Below are positions 8,309 through 17,051 of a DNA stretch of 64,000 nucleotides, one piece after another. Below the pieces are notes generated by a model. That model was given only the letters and a program-made list of their open reading frames with translations. It made no database searches and had not been told where the DNA came from. Both the position numbers and the translations under genes were made by a program. This stretch comes from 21-14-0-10-47-8 sp966211795. GTDB lineage: Bacteria > Bdellovibrionota > Bdellovibrionia > Bdellovibrionales > Bdellovibrionaceae. How positions within the stretch are numbered: position 1 is the stretch's first letter; each line of letters opens with the position of its first letter. The stretch is from positions 163,789-227,788 of the forward strand of contig CBIHNW010000004.1 of NCBI GenBank assembly GCA_966211795.1. Direction: 5' to 3'.

Positions 8309-9310
8309 GTGACGGAATTCATGGCAGAGTCAAAATCGGAGTCTCACGAAGAATCAAAGAAAGAAGCTCCGATCTCCGTCGCCGTCGACCAGGAGCTGTC
8401 GGATAGCGCCTTGGACGAAGCCCTCGGCGAAGAGGATCCCGAGTTTTTAAAATCCGTTTCGGAAATCGGCGCGGACAAAACTCTTTCGCTTTCGCAAATC
8501 ATTATCACTGATGAAGAGCAGGCCTTGAATGAAGAGCGGGATGCTTGGCAAAATTCAGGAAAGCTTGGCAAAGCCATTTATCGAGTGTTTCCCGGGATCG
8601 CTCGTATCTCGGTGGTCTTGAAGAAGTGGCAATTTCTGATCTTCGCTTTTCTTCGTGCTGAATGGGTGCGCACGAAAAACTTTTTTTATTTTTTGGCGAC
8701 CGACGGAAAGAACAAAATTCTTGGCGCGGTCAAGCATCGGGCTTCGGCGACCAAAGAGGCCATCGATGAGTCTCAAAGAACTTTTAAATACCTGAGCTGG
8801 AAACAGAAGCTTTCTTTTTTTGGAATATTGGTGCTGATCGGTGGGACGGGATTTTTCATTTACCGCAGTCTGACCCACGGGGTGATCCCGACGAATACAG
8901 AGTTGTTCATCCCAACGATGGAACGCTTGGCAACCGAAGTTTCAGAGTACGATCCTGAAACCGAGGTCGAACCGTTTTACGAAAATCTGCGGGTCTCGGC
9001 CAATATCTTGCTGATTCCCAAAATGGTGGTGAACCTTCATAAGTCCGCCCATTCGAGCGATAATCCGATGGGTGCCTTCGAATTTTACACCGAAGGAATC
9101 GCGCCCGAAGTGCCCCTGGAAATCAAAGATCGCGAAGTCGAAATTCGCGATCTCATGCAAAGGGTGGCGGAAGAATTCACTTTTGATCAAATCGATTCAC
9201 CCGAGGGTAAAAGGCTGTTGTGTGATCGCTTGAAGCGCGAAATCAACGCGGTCCTGACAACGGGTAAACTTAAAAAAGTCTGGATCAAAACCGTGATCGT
9301 GAAACCCTAG
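8309..9310 (+). CDS. FliL-like membrane protein
   Basis: A 333-residue protein with an acidic N-terminal cytoplasmic region (1 to about 80), a helical stretch, one membrane helix at about 168-187 and a periplasmic domain (200-333). The end, FTFDQIDSPEGKRLLCDRLKREINAVL...VWIKTVIVKP, resembles the C-terminal part of FliL, which surrounds flagellar stators. FliL is usually 150-180 residues, so the long N-terminal extension is unusual. No flagellar gene is nearby. The start may be GTG at 8309 or ATG at 8321 (MAESKSES); neither has a strong ribosome-binding site. It could act with the proton channel encoded at 27626-29352, which is speculation. Confidence 0.7.
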   Translation: MTEFMAESKSESHEESKKEAPISVAVDQELSDSALDEALGEEDPEFLKSVSEIGADKTLSLSQIIITDEEQALNEERDAWQNSGKLGKAIYRVFPGIARISVVLKKWQFLIFAFLRAEWVRTKNFFYFLATDGKNKILGAVKHRASATKEAIDESQRTFKYLSWKQKLSFFGILVLIGGTGFFIYRSLTHGVIPTNTELFIPTMERLATEVSEYDPETEVEPFYENLRVSANILLIPKMVVNLHKSAHSSDNPMGAFEFYTEGIAPEVPLEIKDREVEIRDLMQRVAEEFTFDQIDSPEGKRLLCDRLKREINAVLTTGKLKKVWIKTVIVKP

Positions 9311-9351
9311 AGCCTTTCCAGGTTGAAGAATCGGCTTTGGGTGTCGCATCT

Positions 9352-10599
9352 TTAGCCTAATGCGGGATACTGAAAAGTTTTGGGATCTATATTGTAGCTG
9401 CGAAGTCGGTCGTGCAGAGTGGACTTGGGCAGGCCCAGTTCTGAGGCGGTCAAACGCTGATTGCCTTTGTTGGCCGCAAGCTTTTTCAGAATCATTTGGC
9501 GTTCCATTTCTTTGATCATGGTCAAAGGATGTGGGGGTGCATCCACGGCGGCTTGTTCCTGACAACCCAAGGCCAAGCGATCCAGGATTTTTTCCACGTG
9601 GCCAGCTTCGATGGTTTCGCCAGGAAAGAGCGCGCTGGCGCGAGCAACGGTATTTTTCAATTCTCGAATGTTACCGGGCCAGCTGTGCAATTTCAGGCGG
9701 CCGATGGCCGAGTGGGCGAAGCGAACCTTCATCTGCTTTGCGAAAGAGTACAAGAGCTCCTCAAAATCTTCCATACGGCTGAACAGGGTTGGTGTCTCAA
9801 TCGCGATGACGTTCAGGCGGTAATACAAATCAGCGCGAAATTGTTGGTTCTTGATTTTACTGATCAGATTTTGATGAGTGGCGGCCAGGATGCGAACATC
9901 CGTTTGAATATTCGAGTCACTGCCGACGGGTCGAATTTCATTGTTTTCGAGGGCTCGTAAAAGTTTGGCTTGTAGATTCAGTGGCAAGTCGCCAATCTCG
10001 TCCAGGAAAAGAGTGCCCCCGCGGGCCGCTTCGAATGCGCCTTTGCGATCACTGATGGCGCCGGTGAAGCTTCCTTTCACGTGACCGAAAAGCTCGCTTT
10101 CGATCAAGTTTTCCGTCAGGGCGCTGCAGTTGACGCTGACGAAGGGTCCCTGTCCGCGCAGCGAAGCCTGATGAATGGCAGAAGCGATGACTTCTTTGCC
10201 GGTACCAGAAGGACCCAAGATTAAAACAGGATATGGAGTTCGCGCGGCCGAGGCCAGTCTTTGCAGGCTTTGGTTCCATCCAACATTCTTGCTGGTCATG
10301 CTAAATTTCAGTTTTTCTTGCTTTTCTTTGAAGCTGAATTGAATTTCAAATTCGCCGATGCGAATGAGATCACCTTCGGCCAGAGGAGCCTCTTGGATCA
10401 GTTGGTCGTTCAAGTAAGTGCCGCTTGTCGAGCGCAGGTCCTTTAAGAGAAAGCGTTCGTCATGCAATTCAATTTTTGCGTGGCGGGGACTGGCGCCCGG
10501 AATGATCCACTGGCAAAGATCATCTTCTCCCAACAGAAAGTAATTTGTGATTTCGCGACGGCGATTGGGCTTGGAAGGCATGTACAGATAAGCTTTCAT
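9352..10599 (-). CDS. Sigma-54-dependent activator with N-terminal FHA domain
   Basis: A 415-residue enhancer-binding protein. The start is set at 10599, preceded by AAGGGGAA at a good distance; the open frame extends 71 residues further upstream without a convincing start. Domain order is FHA (about 18-90, with PRHAKI and STSGTYLND phosphothreonine-binding motifs), AAA+ (115-345, Walker A GPSGTGKE at 129-136, Walker B LFLDEIGDL near 197-205) and a Fis-type helix-turn-helix (about 378-405, LTASELGLPKSTLHDRL). The sigma-54 contact loop reads GSFTGA (176-181) instead of GAFTGA. The FHA domain suggests control by a Ser/Thr kinase rather than a two-component receiver. Its sigma factor, rpoN, is at 31311. 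Confidence 0.92.
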   Translation of the reverse strand: MKAYLYMPSKPNRRREITNYFLLGEDDLCQWIIPGASPRHAKIELHDERFLLKDLRSTSGTYLNDQLIQEAPLAEGDLIRIGEFEIQFSFKEKQEKLKFSMTSKNVGWNQSLQRLASAARTPYPVLILGPSGTGKEVIASAIHQASLRGQGPFVSVNCSALTENLIESELFGHVKGSFTGAISDRKGAFEAARGGTLFLDEIGDLPLNLQAKLLRALENNEIRPVGSDSNIQTDVRILAATHQNLISKIKNQQFRADLYYRLNVIAIETPTLFSRMEDFEELLYSFAKQMKVRFAHSAIGRLKLHSWPGNIRELKNTVARASALFPGETIEAGHVEKILDRLALGCQEQAAVDAPPHPLTMIKEMERQMILKKLAANKGNQRLTASELGLPKSTLHDRLRSYNIDPKTFQYPALG

Positions 10600-10789
10600 T
10601 TTTGGATTCCCCTTATGGATTCGGCATTCATTGCACATTGAGCGCTCGAGCCGCCATTTCAAGCTTTGTGCCGGCTGTCTTCGCATGTTGAGAGGTGTTA
10701 TATGAAATATGAAGCAGCTGAGATCCAAAAACTCGGAACGAATCGTCCTGCGGGGTGGACGAAGTCCAAGATTTTGGGTAGAAAGATCT

Positions 10790-11380
10790 ATGTCATTAAT
10801 GAAGTATCTCAAAAGCGCCGTTCTTCCGAAGGACTATCCTGATATGAAGCGACCCGAAGTCGCCGTGGCCGGTCGGTCCAACGCGGGAAAATCTTCTTTC
10901 TTAAACTCGATCGCCAAATCCAAAGTGGCTCACGTCAGCCAGGCCCCGGGAAAAACCCGGTTGCTGAATTTTTTCGATTTTGGCACTCACTATCGATTTG
11001 TCGATATGCCGGGATACGGGTTCGCCTCAAGATCGGGCGATGAAATGAAAGATTGGACCAAAATGATTGAGACCTATCTTTCCACCCGCGAAAACCTGCA
11101 GGGTTTGGTGTTGGTGATGGACATTCGGCGCGAGTGGAGTGAAGAAGAAGAGATGCTCAAGGAATTCTGTGACCGCGTCGAGCTTCCGATGTGCGTGCTC
11201 TTGACGAAATCCGACAAGTGCTCGAAAAAAGAAATTCGTGATTATCATCTGAAAATTCAGAAAACTTCTCAGCTCACCGATGTGTTTCCGATTTCCTCGC
11301 AAACCAATGAAGGCATTCAGAGCGTCGAGGAGTATATTTTTCGACAGTGGATTCTGCCTTCCAAAAAGGGCTCCACATGA
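10790..11380 (+). CDS. engB: Ribosome biogenesis GTPase EngB (YsxC/YihA)
   Basis: A TrmE-Era-like GTPase needed for 50S subunit assembly. With a start at 10790 it is 196 residues, the usual size; the open frame reaches back to 10709 but the extra residues have no family character. G1 is GRSNAGKSSFLNSI, G3 DMPGYGFA, G4 TKSD and the following EIRDYHLKI helix is typical. The upstream end overlaps nothing on this strand and faces the divergent sigma-54 activator. The stop overlaps the kdsB start as ATGA, so the genes are coupled. Confidence 0.93.
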   Translation: MSLMKYLKSAVLPKDYPDMKRPEVAVAGRSNAGKSSFLNSIAKSKVAHVSQAPGKTRLLNFFDFGTHYRFVDMPGYGFASRSGDEMKDWTKMIETYLSTRENLQGLVLVMDIRREWSEEEEMLKEFCDRVELPMCVLLTKSDKCSKKEIRDYHLKIQKTSQLTDVFPISSQTNEGIQSVEEYIFRQWILPSKKGST

Positions 11381-12132
11381 AACCTGTGATTGGCGTGATT
11401 CCGGCGCGGTACGCCTCGACACGCTTTCCGGGAAAACCGCTGGCCAAGATCGCCGGTCGCGAAATGATCAAGTGGGTGATCGAGGGCGCACAGACTTCGA
11501 AAATTTTGAGCGAGGTTTGGGTGGCGACCGATGATGAGCGCATTGCCGAAGCCGCTCGTGCGGTTGGTGCCAAGGTGGCGATGACCGATTCGAATCTTCC
11601 ATCTGGGACGGACCGAATCTGGGCGGCCATCGAAAATCTGGACTGTGATGTGGTGATCAACATTCAGGGTGACGAGCCCTTGGTGTCGGCGGCTTGGGTG
11701 GATGCACTGGCAAAACCCTTGATCGAAGAACCGGCGCTGGAGATGGCGACGCTAGCGCATCCCTTATCTTTGGAAGAACTGAATTCGCCGAATGCGGTGA
11801 AAGTCGTTGTCGATCATGTTGGCAATGCCCTGTATTTCAGTCGATTTGCAATTCCTTATTCGCGGGAAGCTGCGTCGGCAGCTGGGTCCAAGGGCGGGCT
11901 GACGGGCGCTTTAAAGCATATTGGCATGTACGGTTATCGAAAGAGCTTTATGCAGCGATTTTGCGCAGCGAAACAGGCCGAAATTGAAAAGGCAGAAAGC
12001 TTAGAACAATTGCGGGCCTTGTATTTGGGTGCCAAAATCAGAGTCGTACCAGTTGAGACTCGAAGTTACGGGGTGGATGCCCCGGAAGATGTGAAACTCG
12101 TCGAAGACATATTACGAAAAAGAGTGACATGA
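11377..12132 (+). CDS. kdsB: CMP-Kdo synthetase
   Basis: 3-Deoxy-manno-octulosonate cytidylyltransferase activates Kdo with CTP for LPS inner core. The 251-residue protein starts VIGVIPARYASTRFPGKPLAKI, the nucleotide-binding signature, and contains NIQGDEPLVS for metal and substrate binding. The ATG overlaps the engB stop (ATGA) and its own stop overlaps pyrG the same way. Direct coupling to CTP synthase is metabolically sensible since CTP is the co-substrate. An in-frame TTG at 11347 is possible but not needed. Confidence 0.96.
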   Translation: MKPVIGVIPARYASTRFPGKPLAKIAGREMIKWVIEGAQTSKILSEVWVATDDERIAEAARAVGAKVAMTDSNLPSGTDRIWAAIENLDCDVVINIQGDEPLVSAAWVDALAKPLIEEPALEMATLAHPLSLEELNSPNAVKVVVDHVGNALYFSRFAIPYSREAASAAGSKGGLTGALKHIGMYGYRKSFMQRFCAAKQAEIEKAESLEQLRALYLGAKIRVVPVETRSYGVDAPEDVKLVEDILRKRVT

Positions 12133-13916
12133 AAAAAACATCAAAAAAAGTTTCCACAAAAGCAGATTCTCCTAAAGGGGACCGAACCGAAATGAAGAGC
12201 TTGTCGAAGAGCAAGCGAATCTCGACTTCCAAGTCGACCAAGCGAGGCTTCCAACAAAAGTTCATCTTCGTCACGGGCGGCGTGGTTTCTTCGGTTGGTA
12301 AAGGGCTGACGGCCGCGAGCCTGGGCGCCATTCTGGAAGCGCGCGGGATCAAGATCACATTGATGAAGTTTGATCCTTACATCAACGTCGATCCCGGCAC
12401 GATGTCACCGCTTCAACACGGTGAAGTTTACGTCACCGAAGACGGCGCCGAAACCGATTTGGATCTGGGACATTATGAACGCTTCACGACTTTGAAATTG
12501 TCTCGCTCGAACAGCGTTTCGACGGGGCAGATCTACGACACCGTGATCGCGCGTGAACGTCGCGGCGATTATTTGGGCGGAACCGTGCAGGTCATCCCGC
12601 ACATCACCGATGAAATCAAAGCGCGCGTTTACGAAGCGGCGCAAGGTTCCGAAGTGGCGATCGTGGAAATCGGCGGCACGGTCGGCGACATCGAAAGCCT
12701 TCCTTTTCTAGAAGCCATTCGCCAGATGCGCGTCGATGTTGGTCATGAAAATTCAATGTTGATTCACGTGACCTACGTTCCCTACATCGCGGCGGCGGGC
12801 GAGTTGAAATCAAAGCCGACTCAGCACTCGGTGAAAGAGCTTCGCGAGATTGGTCTGCAGGCGGACATCTTGGTTTGCCGCACGGAAAAGCCGATGGATG
12901 CAGGCATTAAAAAGAAGATCGCGCTCTTTTGTTCGGTCCGACCCGAAGGCGTGATCAGCGCTCCGGACGCGGCGACCATCTACGAAGTCCCATTGGTTCT
13001 GCACAAAGAACAATTGGATGAGCTGGTTTGCGATCGTTTGCATCTCGAAGCCGGCAAGGCCAACTTGAAAGGTTGGGATCACATTGTTCGCACGGTGAAA
13101 AAGCCGGCGAAGAGTGTGCGCATTGCCGTTGTGGGAAAATATGTCGATTTAAAAGAATCCTATAAGTCTTTGCACGAAGCGATCGTGCATGGTGGGATTG
13201 CTAATTCCAGTGAAGTCGAAATCGTTTACGTGGACTCGGAAAAAATCACGGATAAAAACGTCGCGCAGGCATTGTCGAATGTGCAGGGGATTTTGGTTCC
13301 CGGCGGATTTGGCTCGCGTGGGGTGGAAGGCAAGATGGTCGCCATCAAGTACGCCCGTGAAAAATCGGTTCCTTTTTTCGGAATTTGTTACGGCATGCAG
13401 CTGGCGGCGATCGAATTCGCGCGCAATGTTTGCGGCATCAAGGATGCCACCAGTCGCGAATGGCATGACGAGAAAAAACGCGGCGGCAATTTCGTGATCG
13501 ATATCATGAATGAGCAACGCGACCTGCAGAACATGGGCGGCACCATGCGCCTGGGAGCTTACAACTGTGCGATCAGCACTCATTCGAAAGCTTTTCAGGT
13601 TTACAAATCGGCTTCGATTTCCGAGCGTCACCGCCACCGTTTTGAATTCAACAATAAATACAAAGCGCTCTTTGAAAAACGCGGCATGAACGCGGTCGGC
13701 ATCTGCAAAGAGCGCGACCTGGTTGAAATTGTCGAGCTGGTGGATCATCCCTGGTTTATCGGCGTGCAATTTCACCCGGAATTCAAATCCAAACCGCTCG
13801 ATCCACATCCGCTGTTCACTCACTTTGTGAAGGCCAGTCTGAAACGCAAAGACGTTTCGGAAAACGCACGGGTGTCGCGAGCGAAGGCTCAGGTTGAAAC
13901 TTACTTTGAAAGTTAG
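12129..13916 (+). CDS. pyrG: CTP synthase with basic N-terminal extension
   Basis: CTP synthase aminates UTP to CTP with ATP and glutamine. Family proteins are about 535-555 residues; this one is 595 because about 42 Lys/Ser/Thr-rich residues precede the canonical KFIFVTGGVVSSVGKG. The synthetase domain has KFDPYINVDPGTMSP and the EIGGTVGDIESLPFLEA segment; the glutaminase domain has the nucleophile in FFGICYGMQLA and the HPEF end. The ATG overlaps kdsB (ATGA). An internal ATG (MKSLSK, residue 22) would shorten the extension but not remove it. The neighbours kdsB and kdsD tie this gene to LPS precursor supply. Confidence 0.97.
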   Translation: MKKTSKKVSTKADSPKGDRTEMKSLSKSKRISTSKSTKRGFQQKFIFVTGGVVSSVGKGLTAASLGAILEARGIKITLMKFDPYINVDPGTMSPLQHGEVYVTEDGAETDLDLGHYERFTTLKLSRSNSVSTGQIYDTVIARERRGDYLGGTVQVIPHITDEIKARVYEAAQGSEVAIVEIGGTVGDIESLPFLEAIRQMRVDVGHENSMLIHVTYVPYIAAAGELKSKPTQHSVKELREIGLQADILVCRTEKPMDAGIKKKIALFCSVRPEGVISAPDAATIYEVPLVLHKEQLDELVCDRLHLEAGKANLKGWDHIVRTVKKPAKSVRIAVVGKYVDLKESYKSLHEAIVHGGIANSSEVEIVYVDSEKITDKNVAQALSNVQGILVPGGFGSRGVEGKMVAIKYAREKSVPFFGICYGMQLAAIEFARNVCGIKDATSREWHDEKKRGGNFVIDIMNEQRDLQNMGGTMRLGAYNCAISTHSKAFQVYKSASISERHRHRFEFNNKYKALFEKRGMNAVGICKERDLVEIVELVDHPWFIGVQFHPEFKSKPLDPHPLFTHFVKASLKRKDVSENARVSRAKAQVETYFES

Positions 13917-13922
13917 TCACGA

Positions 13923-14903
13923 ATGAAAAAGACTTCGCTCGAAAGAGCCCGCATCGTTTTGGACATTGAAGCGCAGGCCGTATTGGCTTTGCGCGATCGT
14001 TTGAATGAATCCTTCAGCAAGGCGGTCGAGCTGTTGGCGGATTGTCACGGCAAAGTGATCGTCACCGGCATTGGTAAATCCGGGCAGATCGCCCGCAAAA
14101 TCGCGAGCACGTTTTCGTCGACCGGCACACCTGCCGTCTTCATGCATCCGGCTGAGGGTTCGCATGGCGACCTGGGCGTGATCGGCAAAGAAGATGTGGT
14201 GTTGGCGCTGAGCTACGGTGGCGAATCACCGGAATTGAATCCATTGTTGAATTACGTGGCCCGCAAGGGAAACATTTTGGTGGCGATGACCGGATCGATG
14301 AAAAGTTCATTAGCGCAAGCCGCGCGTGTGGTGCTGGATGTTTCGGTTACCAAGGAAGCTTGTCCTTTGGAGCTTGCGCCGACAGCCAGTTCAACGGCGA
14401 CCTTGGCGATGGGCGATGCTTTGGCGATGGCGCTGATGGAACAAAAAGGTTTTAGCGTCGAGCAATTTGCGGAATATCATCCGGGCGGAAGCTTGGGATT
14501 TAAACTGAGTCGGGTGAGCGATAACATGCACACCGGTGCCGGATTCGTTCTGGTGACCGAGGACACTCCACTGCGAAAAGTTTTTTCTTTGATGAGCCAG
14601 AAGGACACGCGCGGGACGGCGGGAATCGTCGATGGCAACGGAGATCTTTTGGGTGTGATCACCGACGGCGACATTCGTCGTCGCTTGGAATTGAATGAAG
14701 ATCCTTTAGCGGGAGTGGCACGCGACATGATGACCCGCAATCCGCGCACCGTGGATGCTGGGGAAATTGCCGAGAAAGCTTTGTTCATGATGGAGCAGTT
14801 TCGGATCACATTGCTTTTCGTTTTGGATTCAACATCCGCGCAACCGAAAAAACCGGTCGGCGTCATTCACATCCATGATCTCTTGCGAAACAAAGTTCGG
14901 TAG
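13923..14903 (+). CDS. kdsD: Arabinose-5-phosphate isomerase
   Basis: KdsD/KpsF interconverts ribulose-5-phosphate and arabinose-5-phosphate, the first Kdo precursor. The 326-residue protein has the SIS domain (about 35-190; GIGKSGQIARKIASTFSSTG, PAEGSHGDLGVI) followed by two CBS domains (about 205-325; VITDGDIRRRLE). It starts 6 bases after pyrG. In many bacteria kdsD-kdsC are adjacent; here the next + strand gene, kdsC, comes 2.1 kb later after two minus-strand genes. No kdsA is in the window. Confidence 0.95.
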   Translation: MKKTSLERARIVLDIEAQAVLALRDRLNESFSKAVELLADCHGKVIVTGIGKSGQIARKIASTFSSTGTPAVFMHPAEGSHGDLGVIGKEDVVLALSYGGESPELNPLLNYVARKGNILVAMTGSMKSSLAQAARVVLDVSVTKEACPLELAPTASSTATLAMGDALAMALMEQKGFSVEQFAEYHPGGSLGFKLSRVSDNMHTGAGFVLVTEDTPLRKVFSLMSQKDTRGTAGIVDGNGDLLGVITDGDIRRRLELNEDPLAGVARDMMTRNPRTVDAGEIAEKALFMMEQFRITLLFVLDSTSAQPKKPVGVIHIHDLLRNKVR

Positions 14904-14928
14904 CTGATTCTTGCGTTTGGCCATTTGG

Positions 14929-14955
14929 TCAAGGTTCTGATTGTCAGAACCTTGA
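14929..14955. repeat. 12-base inverted repeat after kdsD
   Basis: TCAAGGTTCTGA (14929-14940) is inverted as TCAGAACCTTGA (14944-14955) with a TTG loop. It stands 25 bases after the kdsD stop and could end that transcript, but no T-run follows. The rest of the gap to 15174 shows nothing I can name. Confidence 0.5.
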
Positions 14956-15174
14956 GTGTGGGTTCGGCGCACATCTTTCGCCATTGCCGCTCGAGCATGA
15001 GTTAAAACTGAAATTTAAAACTCTGCGCTTGAGAACGTCGTGCGCAAGGGGAGTCCTACGCGATGGAAAAGTCTTGATCGTGGGGAAGTCTTGAAGGGAA
15101 AGCTCTTGCGAGATGGGAAAAATCCCGACGTCGGTGTTAGGGGGATGACGCCGGGACTGGGGGGAATCAATCAA

Positions 15175-15645
15175 TTAGCGGCAAAGTCTTTTGGAAATCT
15201 GTTGTTGTTCTGAGTCGCATTTTTGAACGCGGCAATCACGCAATCCGTGATAGTAGCAAGAGTCATAAGCGCGACGTTCGGCATCGCCACGATCGGAAGA
15301 TTCACCCGTGACGGTCACTTGTTTACCGAATTGATCGACGCCAGTGGCTTCACAGATTTGATTTTCGGCGTAGCAGGTTTCGTTGCAGTTGCCATGCGCT
15401 TGCAAACATTCGCCACAAGAATTGTGTCCGCGGAAATGCTCTTCCCAACCGGTGTCGGTGTACGTGCAGCTGACCTGGCCTGGATAGTAGCCACCTGGAT
15501 AATACGGCGGAGGATAATTTGGTTGAGGCTGCGGATGAGGATGTTTCGCATCGTAGATGGCTCCGACAACATCCCAGAAGCCGGCTTTTGCGGCAAAAGG
15601 CATCACTGAAAACACGAGTGCGCAAATAAGAATCATCTTTTTCAT
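15175..15645 (-). CDS. Secreted cysteine-rich protein, unknown function
   Basis: A 156-residue exported protein. The start at 15645 follows GGAAAA and opens a clean signal peptide (MKKMILICALVFSVMPFAAKA). A Pro/Tyr/His-rich segment (about 33-58) is followed by a domain with ten or more Cys in patterns such as CGECLQAHGNC and CYHGLRDC-like spacing, suggesting disulfides in the periplasm or outside the cell. A longer reading from 15765 adds an unlikely N-terminus. I recognise no family. The shorter secreted protein at 40216-40548 has a similar Ala-then-Cys-rich style. Confidence 0.75.
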   Translation of the reverse strand: MKKMILICALVFSVMPFAAKAGFWDVVGAIYDAKHPHPQPQPNYPPPYYPGGYYPGQVSCTYTDTGWEEHFRGHNSCGECLQAHGNCNETCYAENQICEATGVDQFGKQVTVTGESSDRGDAERRAYDSCYYHGLRDCRVQKCDSEQQQISKRLCR

Positions 15646-15799
15646 GTTTTTTCCATTTCTAGGGCTGTTCCAGCACCTGTTAGTTGATTCGACGGGGAGA
15701 TTAGCAAGACAGGCGCCAATATTTTTGAGACAAATTGACACCCCTAACAGGAGCGTTGACGACAAGCGCTAACTTGTTGAATGGAAAAGACAGATTTTA

Positions 15800-15825
15800 A
15801 ACTTGGCAGTTTTAAGCTGCCAGTT
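15800..15825 (-). terminator. Hairpin at the end of the minus-strand cpaF
   Basis: AACTGGCAG on the minus strand pairs with CTGCCAAGTT (one bulged base) and overlaps the cpaF stop at 15812-15814. The downstream minus-strand sequence GTTTAAAATC is only moderately T-rich, so this is a probable but not certain intrinsic terminator. Confidence 0.45.
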
Positions 15826-16912
15826 TTGGTTTGTATTCAGGATTGAAAAACTGGGATGGAAACTTGGCTCTCAGGGTTGGGCTTTCTTCGATAAAGCGGG
15901 GCACATAGCCCGTCGAAACAATGCCATTGGCCGTTTCCGACCATTTGAAAATGGCTTCGGTCAAATATCTTTCCTGAGATCGACCCAGTACTTCCATGAT
16001 TTCCACAACACGACGTTTGCCGTCCGTGCTCCGCTCGACCTGAACGATCAAGCTCAAAGTATCGGCAATGTCTGTTTGGATCATCGAAAGAGGGGCTTCA
16101 ATTCCCGAGCGCAGAATCATGGATTCCAGGCGGCGCAGAGCATCCGCAGCCGAGTTGGCGTGGATCGTGGTCATGCTGCCTTCGTGGCCGGTGTTCATCG
16201 CCATCAACATGTCGAAAGCTTCCGAGCCTCGGCACTCGCCAACGATGATGCGGTCCGGACGCATGCGAAGCGCATTTCGCAAAAGCTGGTCGGTGTGAAT
16301 CGGGACTTCGGTCGAGGTCGAAGATCGGGTTTCCATGCGGACTAGATTTTTGATGTTGATTTGAATTTCGGCCGTGTCCTCGATCGAGATCACGCGCTCT
16401 TTCGGGCTGATGAATGTCGTCATCACTCCCATAAATGTGGTTTTGCCGCTGCCGGTTCCACCGCTGATCACCAGATTTTGCCGACTGGCGACGGCTTGAT
16501 TCAAAAAATAAATCGTTTTTTCATCCACGCTGCCGGATTTGATCAGGCTTTGGTGATTGAAGTTCGCGACCGAAACTTTGCGGATGGTGACGCAAGGACT
16601 TTCGAAAGCGATCGGTGGAATCACGATGTTCAAACGTGAGCCGTCTGGCAAGCGAGCATCGAGGTAAGGCGTTTTGCGATTCAGTTCTTTTCCGAGAACG
16701 GCGGCGAGCGAGGCGACAAAACGCGCGAGGGCTTCGGGATTGAGAAATTTATGTTCGGCCGCTTCGATGACGCCATTTCGTTCGATGTAGATGCAATCCC
16801 AACGATTCACCATGATCTCGCTGATAGATTTATCCAAGAGATAGGGCTTGAGTGGACCAGCTTCCTGTTTCCAATCATTTTGCGGCGATAATGGGCCGGT
16901 CTGATCACTCAT
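15812..16912 (-). CDS. cpaF: CpaF/TadA-type secretion ATPase
   Basis: A 366-residue secretion ATPase, complete but short because it lacks the long N-terminal FHA or linker region of many CpaF proteins. Visible are ISEIMVNRWDCIYIERNG (a CpaF hallmark), LDARLPDGSRLNIVIPP, Walker A GGTGSGKTT at 151-159, the Asp box ISIEDTAEI, the Walker B region DRIIVGECRG and the His box TTIHANSAADALRRLE. It is a paralogue of the ATPase at 1-1005. No TadB, TadC, RcpA or pilin gene flanks it. Its neighbour at 15175-15645 encodes a secreted protein in the same direction, a possible but untested substrate link. Confidence 0.93.
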   Translation of the reverse strand: MSDQTGPLSPQNDWKQEAGPLKPYLLDKSISEIMVNRWDCIYIERNGVIEAAEHKFLNPEALARFVASLAAVLGKELNRKTPYLDARLPDGSRLNIVIPPIAFESPCVTIRKVSVANFNHQSLIKSGSVDEKTIYFLNQAVASRQNLVISGGTGSGKTTFMGVMTTFISPKERVISIEDTAEIQINIKNLVRMETRSSTSTEVPIHTDQLLRNALRMRPDRIIVGECRGSEAFDMLMAMNTGHEGSMTTIHANSAADALRRLESMILRSGIEAPLSMIQTDIADTLSLIVQVERSTDGKRRVVEIMEVLGRSQERYLTEAIFKWSETANGIVSTGYVPRFIEESPTLRAKFPSQFFNPEYKPKLAA

Positions 16913-17051
16913 CGAAATTCTCCTTCGAACTGACTGTTGAATTTATCGGCTGACGGGAGCTAAAAATTGAGATGCGACCAAGGTCCGTATCCGGGACCTA
17001 TTTTTTCAACCAGCCTTGCCCAGAGTTCTCTGACCTCGTCACAATGAGACT

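Noticed and set aside
10600..10812. 71-residue N-terminal extension of the sigma-54 activator
   Set aside because: It overlaps the upstream region of engB, lacks domain character, and a good ribosome-binding site marks the start at 10599.
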